A stretch of 64,000 nt of DNA from an uncultured Massilia sp. (GCA_946481275.1 CAMLMV010000005.1:62001-126000); one strand, 5' to 3'. Counted from the first letter of the stretch, positions 47,961-56,782 are shown. Numbers and translations: made by a program. The notes: generated from the letters alone by a model not told the origin.

Positions 47961-49055
47961 ATGACTATTCTTTCCCCGCGCGAAGCCGCCCGCATCGACC
48001 ACTACGCCGCCGCGGCAGACGCGGACGGCTGGCTGCACCCCGTCCAGCAAGCCCTGATCCACCACCGCGGCTGGCTGCGCATGCTGGCGCCGCGCGCCGT
48101 CGGCGGGGAAGAGCGGCCGCTGCCGGAGGTCGTGCGCCTGGAAGAAGCCATCGCTCGCGTGGACGGCAGCGTCGGCTGGACCGTGACCCTGTGCGCCGGC
48201 GCCGGCTGGTTCGCGGGCTTCCTGCCGCCGCATCTGGCCCGCGCCATTCTCTCCACGCCGCGCGCCTGCCTCGCGGGCAGCGGCGCCCCGACCGGCCACG
48301 CGGACCGCGATGGCGACGGCTGGCGCATCGAAGGAGAATGGGATTACGCGAGCGGCGCGCCGATGGCCACGCATTTCACGTTCAACGCGTTCCTGCGCGA
48401 GGCGGGCAAGCCCATGCTCGATGCGGCCGGACAGCCGCGCATCCAGGCGTTCGTCGTGCCGAAGGAGATCGTCGAGATCGTGCCCCGCTGGCGCAGCATC
48501 GGCCTGCGCGCGACGGCGTCGCACGCCTACCGCGTCTGCGGCGCGTGGGTCCATGCCGACCACGGTTTCGTCATCGACCCGGCCGCCGCGCGCGAGCAGG
48601 GGCCGCTGTACCGCTTTCCGTTTCTCCCGTTCGCCTTCGTCACGCTGGCCGCGAACGTGGCCGGGATGGCTTATCACTTCGTCGACCTGGCCCGCGACTG
48701 CATCGCGCACCGGCGCAACCGGTTCGGCGGGGACAACGAGCCGCTGATCGAGGTGCCGGCCGTGCGCGCCGTGCTGGACGGTGTGTGCTTTCGCCTCGAT
48801 GACGTGCGTGGCCGCTTCTATGCCTTGCTGGACGCTTGCTGGGCAGACGTTGCCGCCGGTGCGGACGTCGCGGACGAGCAGGCCGCGCAGCTGCAGGCGC
48901 TGGCGCAGGCGTGGGTCGCGGCGTCGCGCCACGCCGTCGACACGCTGTATCCGTACTGCGGCCTGTATGCGGCGCGCGACGACAGCGCCATCAACCGCGT
49001 CTGGCGCGACTTTCATACGGCGTCGCAACACGCGCTCTTGCTGCCGCAGAACTGA
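47961..49055 (+). CDS. Acyl-CoA dehydrogenase-like flavoprotein
   Basis: A 364-residue protein with the acyl-CoA dehydrogenase fold: N-terminal helical part (LPEVVRLEEAIARVDGSVGWTVTL), a middle beta domain (GDGWRIEGEWDYASGAPMATHF), and a C-terminal helical part. This version resembles flavin-dependent monooxygenase/desulfurisation-type members (HpaH/DszC-like) more than beta-oxidation enzymes, but no substrate can be named. The start is 15 bp after a tRNA terminator. The promoter of tRNA-Asn copy 4 lies over its stop codon. Confidence 0.8.
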   Translation: MTILSPREAARIDHYAAAADADGWLHPVQQALIHHRGWLRMLAPRAVGGEERPLPEVVRLEEAIARVDGSVGWTVTLCAGAGWFAGFLPPHLARAILSTPRACLAGSGAPTGHADRDGDGWRIEGEWDYASGAPMATHFTFNAFLREAGKPMLDAAGQPRIQAFVVPKEIVEIVPRWRSIGLRATASHAYRVCGAWVHADHGFVIDPAAAREQGPLYRFPFLPFAFVTLAANVAGMAYHFVDLARDCIAHRRNRFGGDNEPLIEVPAVRAVLDGVCFRLDDVRGRFYALLDACWADVAAGADVADEQAAQLQALAQAWVAASRHAVDTLYPYCGLYAARDDSAINRVWRDFHTASQHALLLPQN

Positions 49056-49066
49056 GCCGCTATAAT
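49038..49066 (+). promoter_or_regulatory. Promoter of tRNA-Asn copy 4
   Basis: TTGCTG (49038-49043), 17-bp spacer and perfect TATAAT (49061-49066). The -35 box lies inside the coding end of the acyl-CoA dehydrogenase-like gene. Confidence 0.75.
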
Positions 49067-49077
49067 GCGGCCTCCTT

Positions 49078-49153
49078 TCCCTGATAGCTCAGTCGGTAGA
49101 GCGACGGACTGTTAATCCGCAGGTCCCTGGTTCGAGTCCAGGTCGGGGAGCCA
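49078..49153 (+). tRNA. tRNA-Asn (GTT), copy 4
   Basis: Identical 76-nt sequence with CCA, own promoter, and the same terminator type as copy 2 (49164-49191). Confidence 0.97.
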
Positions 49154-49163
49154 GAATTCAAAA

Positions 49164-49191
49164 GGGGCATCGAGAGATCGATGCCCCTTTT
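49164..49191 (+). terminator. Intrinsic terminator after tRNA-Asn copy 4
   Basis: A perfect 10-bp stem (GGGGCATCGA with its complement), 4-nt loop GAGA and TTTT; differs from the copy 2 terminator only in the loop and flanks. Confidence 0.92.
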
Positions 49192-49267
49192 CGTTTTTGC
49201 CCACCCCAGCAGGAAACAAAAAAACGAGCGAAAATAACGACTTACGTTATCCAGAGATCGTTTCCTA

Positions 49268-50485
49268 ATGTCTACTGCAGCTTCTCCAACATTCCCCCGC
49301 GGCGCCCACATCAATCCGAAACCGCTCGGCGTCGCGCTGCTGCTCATCATCCTCGGCGCGTGGTATCTCGCGCAGAGCGTCGGCGCGAAGCATGCCGCGC
49401 TGTTCGTCGTCGGCGCGCTGCTGGGCCTTGCGCTGTACCACGCCGCGTTCGGCTTCACATCCGCGTGGCGCGTCTTCATCGCGGACGGCCGCGGCGCCGG
49501 CCTGCGTGCGCAGATGGTCATGCTCGCCGTCGGCGTCGCGCTGTTCTTCCCGGCGCTGTCCGTCGGCACCCTGTTCGGCAATCCCGTCACGGGGCTCGTG
49601 TCGCCCGCGGGCACGTCCGTCATCATTGGCGCGTTCATGTTCGGCATCGGCATGCAGCTGGGCGGCGGTTGCGCGTCCGGCACGTTGTACACCGTCGGCG
49701 GCGGCAGCACGCGCATGATCGTGACCTTACTTGCGTTCATCGCCGGCTCCGTCATCGCGACCGCGCACATGCCGTTCTGGACGTCGCTGCCGCAATTGAA
49801 ACCGATCTCGCTCGTGAAGACGCTGGGCCTGGCGCCCGCGCTGCTGCTGAACTGGGCCGTGTTCGCGCTGATCGCCTTCGTCACCGTCGTCGTGGAAAAA
49901 CGCCGGCATGGACGCCTCGTCGACCCGACCGCACGGCCCGCGACGGCGTCGCCGTGGCTGCACGGGCCGTGGCCGCTGGTTGCCGGCGCCATCGCGCTCG
50001 TCGTGCTGAACTTCGCGACGCTCGCGTTGTCGGGCCGGCCGTGGGGCGTGACGTCCGCGTTCGCGCTGTGGGGGGCCAAGGCCGCGCAGGCGATCGGCAT
50101 CGACACGGCGAGCTGGACGTACTGGTCGACGAAGGCGAACGCCGCCGCGCTGGCCGCGCCCGTTTCGCATGACGTGACGTCCGTGATGGACATCGGCATC
50201 GTGCTGGGCGCGATGCTGGCGGCGGCGCTGGCGGGCCGGTATGCGCCCGTGTGGCGCGTGCCGCTGCGCTCGCTCCTCGCGGCCGTCGTCGGCGGGCTGA
50301 TGCTGGGCTATGGCGCGCGTCTCGCGTACGGCTGCAACATCGGCGCCTACTTCAGCGGCATCGTGTCGGGCAGCCTGCACGGCTGGCTGTGGCTCGTGGC
50401 CGCGTTCGCCGGCAACGTGTTCGGCACGCGGCTGCGTCCGCTGTTCGAGCTCGAAGTGGAACGGGTGAAGCTGGGCGGCTGCTAA
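49268..50485 (+). CDS. YeeE/YedE family membrane transporter (sulfur compound transport)
   Basis: A 405-residue protein with about ten hydrophobic segments. The two conserved Cys motifs of the family are present: MQLGGGCASGTLYTVGGGS in the first half and YGCNIGAYFSGIVSGSLHGWLW in the second. Members (TsuA-like, PmpA/B fusions) move thiosulfate or related sulfur species by way of these Cys residues. The full-length two-repeat form is seen here. No rhodanese or sulfurtransferase gene is adjacent. Confidence 0.88.
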   Translation: MSTAASPTFPRGAHINPKPLGVALLLIILGAWYLAQSVGAKHAALFVVGALLGLALYHAAFGFTSAWRVFIADGRGAGLRAQMVMLAVGVALFFPALSVGTLFGNPVTGLVSPAGTSVIIGAFMFGIGMQLGGGCASGTLYTVGGGSTRMIVTLLAFIAGSVIATAHMPFWTSLPQLKPISLVKTLGLAPALLLNWAVFALIAFVTVVVEKRRHGRLVDPTARPATASPWLHGPWPLVAGAIALVVLNFATLALSGRPWGVTSAFALWGAKAAQAIGIDTASWTYWSTKANAAALAAPVSHDVTSVMDIGIVLGAMLAAALAGRYAPVWRVPLRSLLAAVVGGLMLGYGARLAYGCNIGAYFSGIVSGSLHGWLWLVAAFAGNVFGTRLRPLFELEVERVKLGGC

Positions 50486-50549
50486 GGGCGGGGCGCTGCA
50501 AGCTTCACGCAAGCGGCCTACAATCGATCCTTTGCCGTCAGGATCGAGC

Positions 50550-51935
50550 ATGCAAGCAACAGTCAATACAACACCTCTCGAACAGGACGGATTACCCGAA
50601 GGCCCGCGCGCCTGGGCCATTCTCGCCCTCGCGCTCGGCGTGGGCATGTCATCCCTCGATACCGCCATCGCCAACACCGCGCTGCCCGCGATGGCGCAGC
50701 AACTGCACGCCACGCCGGCCGATTCCGTGTGGATCGTGAACGCCTACCAGCTCGCCATGGTTGCCACGTTGCTGCCGATCGCGGCGCTGGGCGAGACCAT
50801 CGGCTACCGCCGCGTCTACGTCGCCGGCATGGCCCTGTTCACGGCGGCGTCGCTCGCGTGCGCGCTCGCATGGTCGCTGCCCGCGCTGATCGTCGCGCGC
50901 CTGTTCCAGGGCCTGGGGGCCAGCGCCATCATGGGCGTCAACACGGCGCTGCTGCGCGCCACGTATCCGGCCAGGCTGCAGGGACGCGGCTTCGGCACCA
51001 ACGCCCTCGTCGTCGCGGTCGGCTTCGCGCTCGGGCCGAGCCTCGCATCGATCATCCTTGCTGCATCGTCGTGGCAATGGCTGTTCGGCATTAACGTCGT
51101 GCCGGGCATCGTCGCGTTCTTCATGGCGCGCAAGGTGCTGCCGGAGACGCGGCGCGCCACCCACCGCGTGGACGGGCTCGCCGGCTTCTACAACGTCGTC
51201 GCGTTTTCGATGGCCGTGCTGGTGCTGGGCGATGCCGCCCACCGCGTCGGCATGAAGACCCTGCTGCCGGAAGCGCTGATCGCGCTGGTGTTCTTCGGCC
51301 TGCTGCTGCGGCGCGAGCGCGGCCATCCGGCGCCGTTGTTGCCCGTGGATCTGTTCCGTCGTCCATTGTTCGCGCTGTCGACCATCACCGCCATCTGCAC
51401 CTTCGCCGCGCAGGCGCTCGCGTTCGTCGCGCTGCCGTTCTTTTTCGAGACGACCCTCGGCCGTTCGCCCGTCGAGACGGGCTTCCTGATGACGCCGTGG
51501 CCCGTGATGGTCGGCGTGATGGCGCCCGTGGCCGGGCGGCTCTCGGACCGCTATGCGCCGGGCCTGCTGGGCGGCATCGGTTTATTGATCCTCGCGGCCG
51601 GCCTCGTCACGATGATGAGCCTGCCGGCAGCGCCGTCCGCCCTCGACATCGGCTGGCGCATGGCCGTGTGCGGCATCGGCTTCGGCTTCTTCCAGGCGCC
51701 GAACGTCAAGGCGATCATGGGCAGTGCGCCGGCCTCGCGCGCCGGCAGCGCCAGCGGCATGGTGGCCACCGCGCGCCTGACGGGGCAGGCGACGGGCGCC
51801 GCCCTGGTGGCGTTCTGCCTTACCATTTCCCACGTGCGCGGGCCGTGGTTCGCGCTCGGCATCGCCGCCGCGTTCTCGTTCGCGGCCAGCGTGGCCAGTT
51901 TTTCGCGCCTCGTCGTTGCGGCGCCGGCAGCATGA
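50550..51935 (+). CDS. MFS transporter, DHA2 (14-TM drug/H+ antiporter) type
   Basis: A 461-residue membrane protein with up to 14 hydrophobic segments. Motifs of the DHA2 group are visible: MSSLDTAIANTALPAMAQQL (motif D1) and WIVNAYQLAMVATLLPIAALGETIGYRRVY (motif A region), and GPSLASIILAASSWQWLFGINVVPG. It probably exports toxic compounds by proton antiport. The ATG at 50550 is favoured over an upstream TTG. It lies 25 bp before the dehydrogenase gene, so the two may be co-transcribed, though a metabolic link is not evident. Confidence 0.88.
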   Translation: MQATVNTTPLEQDGLPEGPRAWAILALALGVGMSSLDTAIANTALPAMAQQLHATPADSVWIVNAYQLAMVATLLPIAALGETIGYRRVYVAGMALFTAASLACALAWSLPALIVARLFQGLGASAIMGVNTALLRATYPARLQGRGFGTNALVVAVGFALGPSLASIILAASSWQWLFGINVVPGIVAFFMARKVLPETRRATHRVDGLAGFYNVVAFSMAVLVLGDAAHRVGMKTLLPEALIALVFFGLLLRRERGHPAPLLPVDLFRRPLFALSTITAICTFAAQALAFVALPFFFETTLGRSPVETGFLMTPWPVMVGVMAPVAGRLSDRYAPGLLGGIGLLILAAGLVTMMSLPAAPSALDIGWRMAVCGIGFGFFQAPNVKAIMGSAPASRAGSASGMVATARLTGQATGAALVAFCLTISHVRGPWFALGIAAAFSFAASVASFSRLVVAAPAA

Positions 51936-51960
51936 GCTTCACCATTCAAGAAAGAGCCAA

Positions 51961-53055
51961 ATGACACGACGTTTCAAGATCGCGGCGATTGCCGGCGACG
52001 GCATCGGCAAGGAAGTCCTGCCGGAAGGCCTGAAGGTATTGGCGGCCGCGGCCGAGCGCTTCGGCCTGCAGCTCGAGTTCACGCATTTCCCGTGGGCCAG
52101 CTGCGACTGGTACATCCAGCACGGCGAGATGATGCCGCCCGACTGGAAAGAACAATTGTCCGGCATGGACGCCATCTATTTCGGCGCCGTCGGCTGGCCC
52201 GCGCTGGTGCCGGACCACATCTCGCTGTGGGGTTCGCTGCTCAAGTTCCGCCGTGAATTCGACCAGTACATCAACCTGCGCCCGGTACGCCTGTTCGAGG
52301 GCGTGCCGTGCCCGCTGGCCGGCCGCAAGCCGGGCGATATCGATTTCTTCGTCGTGCGCGAAAACACCGAGGGCGAGTACACGAACCTGGGCGGCGTGAT
52401 GTTCCCGGGCACCGAGCGCGAAATGGTGATCCAGGAATCCGTCTTCACGCGCCACGGCACCGACCGCGTGCTGCGCTACGCCTTCGAACTGGCCAACGCG
52501 CGCCGCCGCCGGCACCTGACGGTCGCGACGAAATCGAACGGCATCGCCATCAGCATGCCGTGGTGGGACGGCCGCGCGGACGCGATCCATGCCGACTACC
52601 CGCAGGTCACCGTCGACAGGCAGCACATCGACATCCTGACCGCCCGCTTCGTGCTGCAGCCCGACCGCTTCGACGTCGTCGTCGCGTCGAACCTGTTCGG
52701 CGACATCCTGTCCGACCTCGGCCCGGCCTGCACGGGCACGATCGGCCTGGCGCCGTCCGGCAACCTGAATCCGGACCGCACGTTCCCATCCCTGTTCGAA
52801 CCCGTGCACGGCTCCGCGCCGGACATCGCGGGCAAGGGCATCGCCAACCCCATCGCGATGATCTGGTCGGGCGCGATGATGCTGGCGTTCCTCGCGGCCG
52901 GCCCGGATGCGGACCCGCGCTGCGGCGAGGCGCACGACGCCATCGTGGCGGCGATCGAGGACGTGCTGAAGGACGGACCGCGCACGGGCGACCTGGGCGG
53001 CACGGCGACGACGGTCGAGGTGGGCGACGCGATCGCGGCCCGCGTGCGCGGCTGA
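51961..53055 (+). CDS. Tartrate/D-malate dehydrogenase (isocitrate/isopropylmalate dehydrogenase family)
   Basis: A 364-residue NAD-dependent decarboxylating dehydrogenase. AGDGIGKEVLPEG opens the fold, FDQYINLRPVRLFEG and VVRENTEGEYTNLGG line the substrate site, and the metal-binding NLFGDILSDLG and cofactor-side FEPVHGSAPDIAGKGIANPIAMI motifs are intact. The opening FKIAAIAGDGIGKEV and the DWYIQHG segment point to the tartrate dehydrogenase/DmlA subgroup and away from LeuB. Starts 25 bp after the MFS gene. Confidence 0.88.
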   Translation: MTRRFKIAAIAGDGIGKEVLPEGLKVLAAAAERFGLQLEFTHFPWASCDWYIQHGEMMPPDWKEQLSGMDAIYFGAVGWPALVPDHISLWGSLLKFRREFDQYINLRPVRLFEGVPCPLAGRKPGDIDFFVVRENTEGEYTNLGGVMFPGTEREMVIQESVFTRHGTDRVLRYAFELANARRRRHLTVATKSNGIAISMPWWDGRADAIHADYPQVTVDRQHIDILTARFVLQPDRFDVVVASNLFGDILSDLGPACTGTIGLAPSGNLNPDRTFPSLFEPVHGSAPDIAGKGIANPIAMIWSGAMMLAFLAAGPDADPRCGEAHDAIVAAIEDVLKDGPRTGDLGGTATTVEVGDAIAARVRG

Positions 53056-53086
53056 TCATGCTTTAAACGGGCACGGCCGCCCCGAC

Positions 53087-53437
53087 ATGAGGTCCATGGC
53101 GCGCCGTTCCCGACTTTCCGACTTCGACCTGCTTCCCCAGCCTGCTGCGGCGGACGCACCGTGCCCGCTGTGCGGCCGGCCGCTCGGCACGGTCAACATC
53201 GACCGGCATCACCTGATACCCAAGTCGCTGAAGGGTAGGGAGCAATTCCCTATTCACAAGATTTGTCACCGCAAGATCCACGCGACGTTTTCCGAGCGCG
53301 AGCTGCTGCACGCCTATCACACCTGGGAGGCGCTGCGGGGCGATGAGGCCATCCGCGCGTTCATCGACTGGGTGGCGAAGAAGCCGCCGGCGTTTTATGC
53401 GCGGACGTTTACCGCAAATAAAAAGAAGTGTCGCTGA
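53087..53437 (+). CDS. Small HNH endonuclease-like protein
   Basis: A 116-residue protein with a zinc-finger-type pair (CPLCGRPL), then NIDRHHLIPKSLKG and IHKICHRKIHATF, which together form an HNH nuclease-like core (DRHHLIP, then H-x-x-C-H-x-x-H). A small conserved helical end follows. Similar short proteins are common in Burkholderiales and their role is not known. ATG 53096 is an alternative start. Confidence 0.75.
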   Translation: MRSMARRSRLSDFDLLPQPAAADAPCPLCGRPLGTVNIDRHHLIPKSLKGREQFPIHKICHRKIHATFSERELLHAYHTWEALRGDEAIRAFIDWVAKKPPAFYARTFTANKKKCR

Positions 53438-53471
53438 AGTCTGTACGCTCGTCCTTTGATCGGAGGATGAG

Positions 53472-53864
53472 ATGAGACTATCGCTGCTTTGCCTGTCGTT
53501 GTTGATGCCAGTCGCGCCGTTGCTGGCAGACGAACCACTTCCCGGTGACGTGCAACGCTTCATTGACCGGCGCGAGGGGTGCGACCACATGCGTGGAGAA
53601 GTGCCGGATCACGGCGAGAAGCAACGCATTTGGGAAGTGAAGCGCGAAATTGAAAAGCTGTGCAAGGGAACGGACAAGGAGCTCGCGCAGTTGAAGAAAA
53701 AGCATGCGATGAATCTGTCCGTCATGCGGCGCCTGGATGAATTCGAGCCGGGTCTTGAAATTATCCCGAAACGCGGTTCGGTCAGCCGCACAGGCTTGCG
53801 TCAGCGGTTCGCGCCCGAAATGCGCTCACCGGGTCGCAAATTCTCTCCTGACGAGCAGCGATAG
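53472..53864 (+). CDS. Small exported protein of unknown function
   Basis: A 130-residue protein with a signal peptide (MRLSLLCLSLLMPVAPLLA) and a charged, helical mature part with two Cys (GCDHMRGEVPD and KLCKGTDKELAQL). Similar short periplasmic proteins with HMRGE-type motifs occur in related genomes without assigned function. A GGAGGA-like element lies just upstream. I do not recognise a fold. Confidence 0.65.
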   Translation: MRLSLLCLSLLMPVAPLLADEPLPGDVQRFIDRREGCDHMRGEVPDHGEKQRIWEVKREIEKLCKGTDKELAQLKKKHAMNLSVMRRLDEFEPGLEIIPKRGSVSRTGLRQRFAPEMRSPGRKFSPDEQR

Positions 53865-53934
53865 CCGGTACGTGGCTGTTCGATACAGGTGACTTTGCGG
53901 GGAGACAACAGCGCATTCCAATGCTGCATCTGCA

Positions 53935-54396
53935 TCATTGGCGCCTGCACATAGCCGAAACTGTCCAGGTGCTTTCGTGCGTGCTGCCGGGTTTGGTTTC
54001 CCTGATGCTTACCGTGCAGCTTGTGTCCCTCGGAGCAAGCTTAATCATCCATGATTGCTGCCCGTAGTGCTCCATGGATTGGCCGTATTCGTGCCCGTTC
54101 CGAATACGTCCTTTTACCCGCTTACGGGATCCATACTCACAGATGAGCCAGCCCTGCTCATTCTCTGGAAGTTCGTAATGCTGATCGATGCCACCCTCTA
54201 CCTCACGATCATTCGGGGTATCCCAGCCAGGGGGAAAGGGTAGCCCGTTGCCAGACCGTTCACCGAACATCATCATTGCGCCGGTAAGCGGGAGGGCTGG
54301 CGCATCCTTGCCGGGGTAGGCGGCCGGACAGCGGTACACATCAGCTTGAGCCGCGGTGCAGGACAGTGCCATGACGGCGACAAGGGCGGTCTTCAT
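53935..54396 (-). CDS. STY0301-like periplasmic protein, probable immunity protein
   Basis: A 153-residue protein with a signal peptide (MKTALVAVMALSCTAAQA) and a mature domain with Cys residues likely in disulfides (VYRCPAAYPG, WLICEYGS, TSCTVSI, AMCRR). It resembles the STY0301 family, whose members sit beside cell-wall-active type VI effectors. The ATG at 54396 overlaps the effector stop by 4 bp (ATGA), the tight coupling expected of an effector-immunity pair. A periplasmic location fits protection against a peptidoglycan amidase. Confidence 0.75.
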   Translation of the reverse strand: MKTALVAVMALSCTAAQADVYRCPAAYPGKDAPALPLTGAMMMFGERSGNGLPFPPGWDTPNDREVEGGIDQHYELPENEQGWLICEYGSRKRVKGRIRNGHEYGQSMEHYGQQSWMIKLAPRDTSCTVSIRETKPGSTHESTWTVSAMCRRQ

Positions 54397-54893
54397 GGCA
54401 CAAGCACGACATAAAAGTCTTCCGCCCGGTCGCATGGTTGCTTTGCTTTCGCAATCGCTTCGGGGCGTACATATACAGGGCGAGGACTGGGCCACTTTGG
54501 TGTGCCGCTGCGCCACTGATCGAACATCATGACTCGCGTTGGCTTCCCGTCAACGTACGAGTCTGCGCTCATGAATAGCGCGGCATGATTTCCGTGCACT
54601 TCAGCGCTGGTCCCCCGGGGATACTGCCACTTACCGTCGATCAACCGAAAATTGGCGATAACGGTTCCCGGCTTGAGAGTTCGGGCAACATCGATGACCC
54701 GTTCGCCTCGCTGCCATCGTCCGGTCCAGCCGACGCCTGTCAAGGCCTGTGGAAGTCGGGCGCACTCGCCATTAGCGATCATCAGATGTTTCAAGCCATC
54801 TCTTCCTTGTTCTTTGTACACCTGCTTGGCCTTGCCTTCCCACTCCTTCAACAAGGCATTGAAGTTGCCAGAGTAGACCACCGGATGGGGCAT
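54393..54893 (-). CDS. BPSL0067/Tae-like peptidoglycan amidase, probable type VI effector
   Basis: A 166-residue NlpC/P60-like protein. Cys44 in ANGECARLPQ, His103 in HGNHAALFM and Asp125 in FDQW form the expected catalytic residues. The fold matches BPSL0067-family proteins and type VI amidase effectors (Tae group), which cut peptide cross-links in rival cell walls. No signal peptide, as for Hcp-carried cargo. The ATG at 54893 has AGGAGG just upstream; a longer reading frame runs further back without support. It lies 13 bp after hcp and overlaps the immunity gene. Confidence 0.78.
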   Translation of the reverse strand: MPHPVVYSGNFNALLKEWEGKAKQVYKEQGRDGLKHLMIANGECARLPQALTGVGWTGRWQRGERVIDVARTLKPGTVIANFRLIDGKWQYPRGTSAEVHGNHAALFMSADSYVDGKPTRVMMFDQWRSGTPKWPSPRPVYVRPEAIAKAKQPCDRAEDFYVVLVP

Positions 54894-54906
54894 AGTGGCC
54901 TCCTGA

Positions 54907-55398
54907 TCAAGCGTAGACCTTGTTTGCGGCGGAATCCCAGCCGCCAGTAGTCTGTCCGCCAGCACCGCCGGTGATCTTTTGTTGGACGTAGGAGCATTTA
55001 AACTTGGACGATGCCAGATGGATGCTCTCCGTAATGATCCCGCCGTTGGCGCTGGTCGGGTTGACGGTGGAAATTAGCACGTTTTCCAGTTCGATTTCGA
55101 AGTACTTGACGCGGGAGCCGTCGCCATCGGCCCTGAAGAACTCGAACTTGGCCTTCGGGATCGTCTTTCCCATCGCACAGGTCTGGAAGAGCACCGGGCT
55201 TGCTATGTCGGCCAGCTTTTCGAAGCTGACTTCATGTACGTCGGCCTTGCCGCTTGTGTGCCCACCGGCTGTCGATACGGCCGTGGCCCTTGGTTGGGTA
55301 ACGCCCCAGTGGACACTGGTTACTTCGATCCAGCCCTTGTGCTTATCGTCTTGGGACTCGCCTTTGATGTCACCAATCTGTAGGTATGCGTCGATCAC
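54907..55398 (-). CDS. hcp: Type VI secretion system tube/effector-carrier protein Hcp
   Basis: A 163-residue Hcp family protein. MIDAYLQIGDIKGESQDD, HKGWIEVTSVHWGVTQP and the later VKYFEIELENVLISTV match the Hcp1 beta-barrel. Hcp hexamers stack to form the T6SS tube and carry small effectors. No other T6SS structural gene is in the window, so this is an orphan cassette hcp-effector-immunity. GGAGG lies upstream of the ATG. The 360 bp before it carry no gene. Confidence 0.92.
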   Translation of the reverse strand: MIDAYLQIGDIKGESQDDKHKGWIEVTSVHWGVTQPRATAVSTAGGHTSGKADVHEVSFEKLADIASPVLFQTCAMGKTIPKAKFEFFRADGDGSRVKYFEIELENVLISTVNPTSANGGIITESIHLASSKFKCSYVQQKITGGAGGQTTGGWDSAANKVYA

Positions 55399-55765
55399 TC
55401 TTGCCTCCGTTGCCAGGTTGAACGAGGGATTGTTGCCTGACTGTCCAGGCCAAATGTTGGCTGGAGTCAGGAAACCCCAAGGAGACAGATCAACAGTGTG
55501 ACTTCTCCGGGCAGAGTTCTTAAAAAATGGTTTTTGGAAGGTGCCCTCTCAGCCAGGTATCGATTGCATCAGCTATCTCTGCAATCGCCGGTACCTAAAC
55601 TGGTATTGGCGCAGGGTAATGGAACGAAGCCAGCAGGGCGCTCATTGCGTTATCGGCCAAGAGAGATTCGAATTGCAGATTTCGCTGATGACTGAAATGC
55701 ATCAAGTCGTCCTGGGAAGACTAAAGATGATGTTGACCCAGCGACTATAACGACGGGATGAAGTC
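55399..55765. other. Gene-free region upstream of hcp
   Basis: About 370 bp with only short, unsupported frames. It holds the hcp ribosome-binding site and presumably its promoter. I found no sigma-54 motif, repeat or remnant gene that I can identify. Confidence 0.5.
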
Positions 55766-56503
55766 TTAATCCGCTGTTTTCGTCGAAGGGGACATAGCCT
55801 CCAACGCATCGTGCTTTCTGATCGGGACGCCATCAGGGCGAAATTGCCAGACTGTGCAGTATCGCCGTAGGTCGCCGATTCTTATCAGCATCTCTTTATG
55901 GTTTGCCATGATGCGGGGTTCGATATGACCCGCTGTGACAAGCCGCATAGTCGTGTTCTGGAATGCCAGTGCATTGTTCACGCCAAACGTGATGCGGTAT
56001 TCCTTCTGCTTTTCGTAGTGCCTTGTCTTGGACATTGCTATTCTGTCGGGGAATGCCCATTCGATTCCTACGTCGTCGCCAGCGTCATAATATGTGACTG
56101 GCCTGTGAAGGAGGGTCTCATTCTTGATCGACGGACGGCGCTTCAAGGCAGAGCGGATGCCAGCAATTAGTTTGACCGGATTGTGTATCTCAATACATGT
56201 TGTCGTTCCGAAGTCATGGGCAAGGTCTGCGGATAACTCGGTACTAAGGCACAGCACGAAAATGTCTTCAGTTCGGACGCTGGATTCAAGGGAGCCGTTG
56301 AAAATGTGCGTCTGGTCGCTCTCAACCATCGTAAGGGGAAGCCCTCCCGCCTTTTGATGCAATCGCGTGCCTTCGTACCTGTCGCCCCGTACCTGTTGCT
56401 CTTCGTAGTCTTTGTAGTACGAGAGCGACCGAAAAAGAAGTTCACCACGTCGTATAAACCCGTCAACGTACTTTGCGGGTGTGTACTTGTAGATGGGCGA
56501 CAT
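55766..56503 (-). CDS. DUF2971-like protein of unknown function
   Basis: A 245-residue soluble protein. It opens with IYKYTPAKYVDGFIRRGELLFRSLSYYKDYEE, the pattern of DUF2971-like proteins (a K-Y start, a 'seen-at-the-door' FRSLSYYKDYEE segment), and continues with FVLCLSTELSADL and KQKEYRITFGV. DUF2971-like proteins occur in defence islands and beside toxins, but no activity is established. The ATG at 56503 is selected for a GGAG six bases upstream. The gene lies upstream of the hcp cassette on the same strand. Confidence 0.55.
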   Translation of the reverse strand: MSPIYKYTPAKYVDGFIRRGELLFRSLSYYKDYEEQQVRGDRYEGTRLHQKAGGLPLTMVESDQTHIFNGSLESSVRTEDIFVLCLSTELSADLAHDFGTTTCIEIHNPVKLIAGIRSALKRRPSIKNETLLHRPVTYYDAGDDVGIEWAFPDRIAMSKTRHYEKQKEYRITFGVNNALAFQNTTMRLVTAGHIEPRIMANHKEMLIRIGDLRRYCTVWQFRPDGVPIRKHDALEAMSPSTKTAD

Positions 56504-56782
56504 GCACGCTCCAGGTGAGCAACAGGGATTGTTGCCCATCCATTGTATTCGCTGGTACGTTGTCTTGCTTGAGTAGCTCGAGCGGACACAAAGTCGGGTT
56601 TACCGGTCGATTCATACATTTCAAAGTGAGCTCTTCCATCCAGTCAGAGCGATATCAGGTTGACATTATTGATGTCGCACGATTGAACGGAACGTCACTA
56701 CCGTCGTGCTTGGTGTTAAAATCGAATCTTACTTTTTTGCAATTCTGGTTCCTTTTTCAATGCCGATTCCCTCGCAGTTGCA

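Noticed and set aside
45453..49153. Long identical direct repeats as possible att sites of an integrated element
   Set aside because: The repeats are intact tRNA-Asn genes and no integrase or phage gene lies between them, so prophage or ICE borders are not supported.
55498..55750. Short plus-strand frames upstream of hcp
   Set aside because: No ribosome-binding site, no recognisable sequence and overlapping each other; treated as noncoding.
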